Part shown: positions 63,663 to 64,000 of the stretch, piece after piece
How positions within the stretch are numbered: the first letter of the stretch is position 1
How the letters are laid out: every line of letters begins with the position of its first letter
Origin: Glaciihabitans sp. dw_435
Lineage (GTDB): Bacteria > Actinomycetota > Actinomycetes > Actinomycetales > Microbacteriaceae
Direction: 5' to 3'
Length of the DNA: 64,000 nt
Assembly (NCBI RefSeq): GCF_018449675.1
Contig: NZ_JAAVUZ010000012.1
Span: 1 to 64,000, forward strand
Position numbers and translations under genes: made by a program
The notes under the pieces: model-generated
Database searches by the model: none
Told to the model about the DNA's origin: nothing
The model's input: only the letters and a program-made list of their open reading frames with translations

Positions 63663-64000
63663 CCGCCGACGGCACCGATTCCGGCACCGGCGCTGCCCCG
63701 CTCTGGGTCTCCCGGGCGCGGAGGTCCTTGCGCAGAATCTTGCCAGAGGTGGACTTGGGCACCCCGTCGATGAACTCGACCGCGCGCACCTTTTCGTGCC
63801 GCGCGACGTGTTCTGCGACGTAGGCGATGATGTCGTCTTCGCCCAGCATCGCCTGGGGTTGCAGCACAACGAAGGCCTTCGGCACTTCCTGCCCGTCGAC
63901 GTCGTGGAACCCGATCACCGCCGCGTCCGCGATGAGGGGATGACCCAGCAGCACGGCCTCGAGCACGGCCGGCGCGACCTGGTACCCCTTGTACTTGATG
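63646..64000 (-). CDS. AMP-dependent acyl-CoA synthetase, C-terminal part (gene runs off the window)
   Basis: The last 117 codons of an AMP-binding (ANL) synthetase, continuing past 64000 at its 5' end. IKYKGYQVAPAVLEAVLLGH is the hinge region, and VPKSTSGKILRKDL carries the catalytic Lys of the C-terminal domain that drives adenylation, near the end. The last 20 residues are Ala/Pro-rich. The pattern matches 4-coumarate:CoA ligase and fatty-acid:CoA ligase types; the acyl substrate cannot be told from this part. Confidence 0.9.
   Translation of the reverse strand, partial: IKYKGYQVAPAVLEAVLLGHPLIADAAVIGFHDVDGQEVPKAFVVLQPQAMLGEDDIIAYVAEHVARHEKVRAVEFIDGVPKSTSGKILRKDLRARETQSGAAPVPESVPSAATPRA

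Overview
The window is G+C-rich chromosomal DNA of an actinobacterium, most likely a member of the Microbacteriaceae. The signs are dense, mostly short-spaced genes with frequent GTG starts, a DUF222/HNH endonuclease gene, an IdeR/DtxR-type iron box, LacI-controlled sugar clusters, and the rhamnose route typical of actinobacteria (RhaI isomerase plus fused RhaEW). I saw no rRNA, tRNA, CRISPR array or intact insertion sequence. Species cannot be fixed from the sequence alone.

Layout. 1-8 kb: an HNH/DUF222 gene, an LtrA-like membrane protein, two gene remnants abutting at a probable deletion scar (about 3355), a GntR regulator with L-lactate dehydrogenase, and a DHA2 drug-efflux pump divergent from its TetR regulator. 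8-20 kb: a GH78 alpha-L-rhamnosidase, a DUF1801 protein, an Ohr peroxidase with a TetR regulator, several short-chain dehydrogenases, an alpha/beta hydrolase with a TetR regulator and twin operators, and an XRE regulator divergent from an SDR-SDR-aldo/keto-reductase operon. 20-34 kb: a complete L-rhamnose locus on the minus strand, with ABC importer (rhaT, two permeases, rhaS), mutarotase, isomerase, aldolase/dehydrogenase fusion, kinase and a second GH78 rhamnosidase. 34-38 kb: a plus-strand operon of a Tm-1-like (UPF0261) protein, a PEP-hydrolase-family TIM barrel, two cupins and an NAD-dependent epimerase. 38-45 kb: a small regulator/membrane-protein pair, a tandem-repeat block, a siderophore ABC importer under an iron box, a DedA protein and a small stress-type protein. 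45-59 kb: a GH2 beta-galactosidase, an aldo/keto reductase, two carbohydrate ABC importers, an SDR/CMD/SMP-30 group and two LacI regulators. 60-63.7 kb: the conserved but poorly understood circularly permuted ATP-grasp / alpha-E / transglutaminase operon. The window ends inside an acyl-CoA synthetase gene.

How it fits together. Rhamnosides are imported and cut in the cytoplasm, because neither GH78 enzyme has a signal peptide. L-rhamnose then runs through RhaM, RhaI, RhaB and RhaEW to dihydroxyacetone phosphate and L-lactaldehyde/L-lactate. L-lactate would be taken by LldD, encoded 17 kb away. A 12-bp operator of the form TGAAWCGWTTCA lies in front of rhaT, rhaI, rhamnosidase 1 and gntR-lldD, which ties lactate disposal to the rhamnose regulon. 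A second operator variant, TGANNCGTTTCA, marks the Tm-1 operon, both other sugar-transport loci and the SDR/SMP-30 genes. Other regulatory sites read from the sequence are an LldR-type site, TetR sites, an iron box, and stem-loops placed just after both carbohydrate-binding-protein genes.
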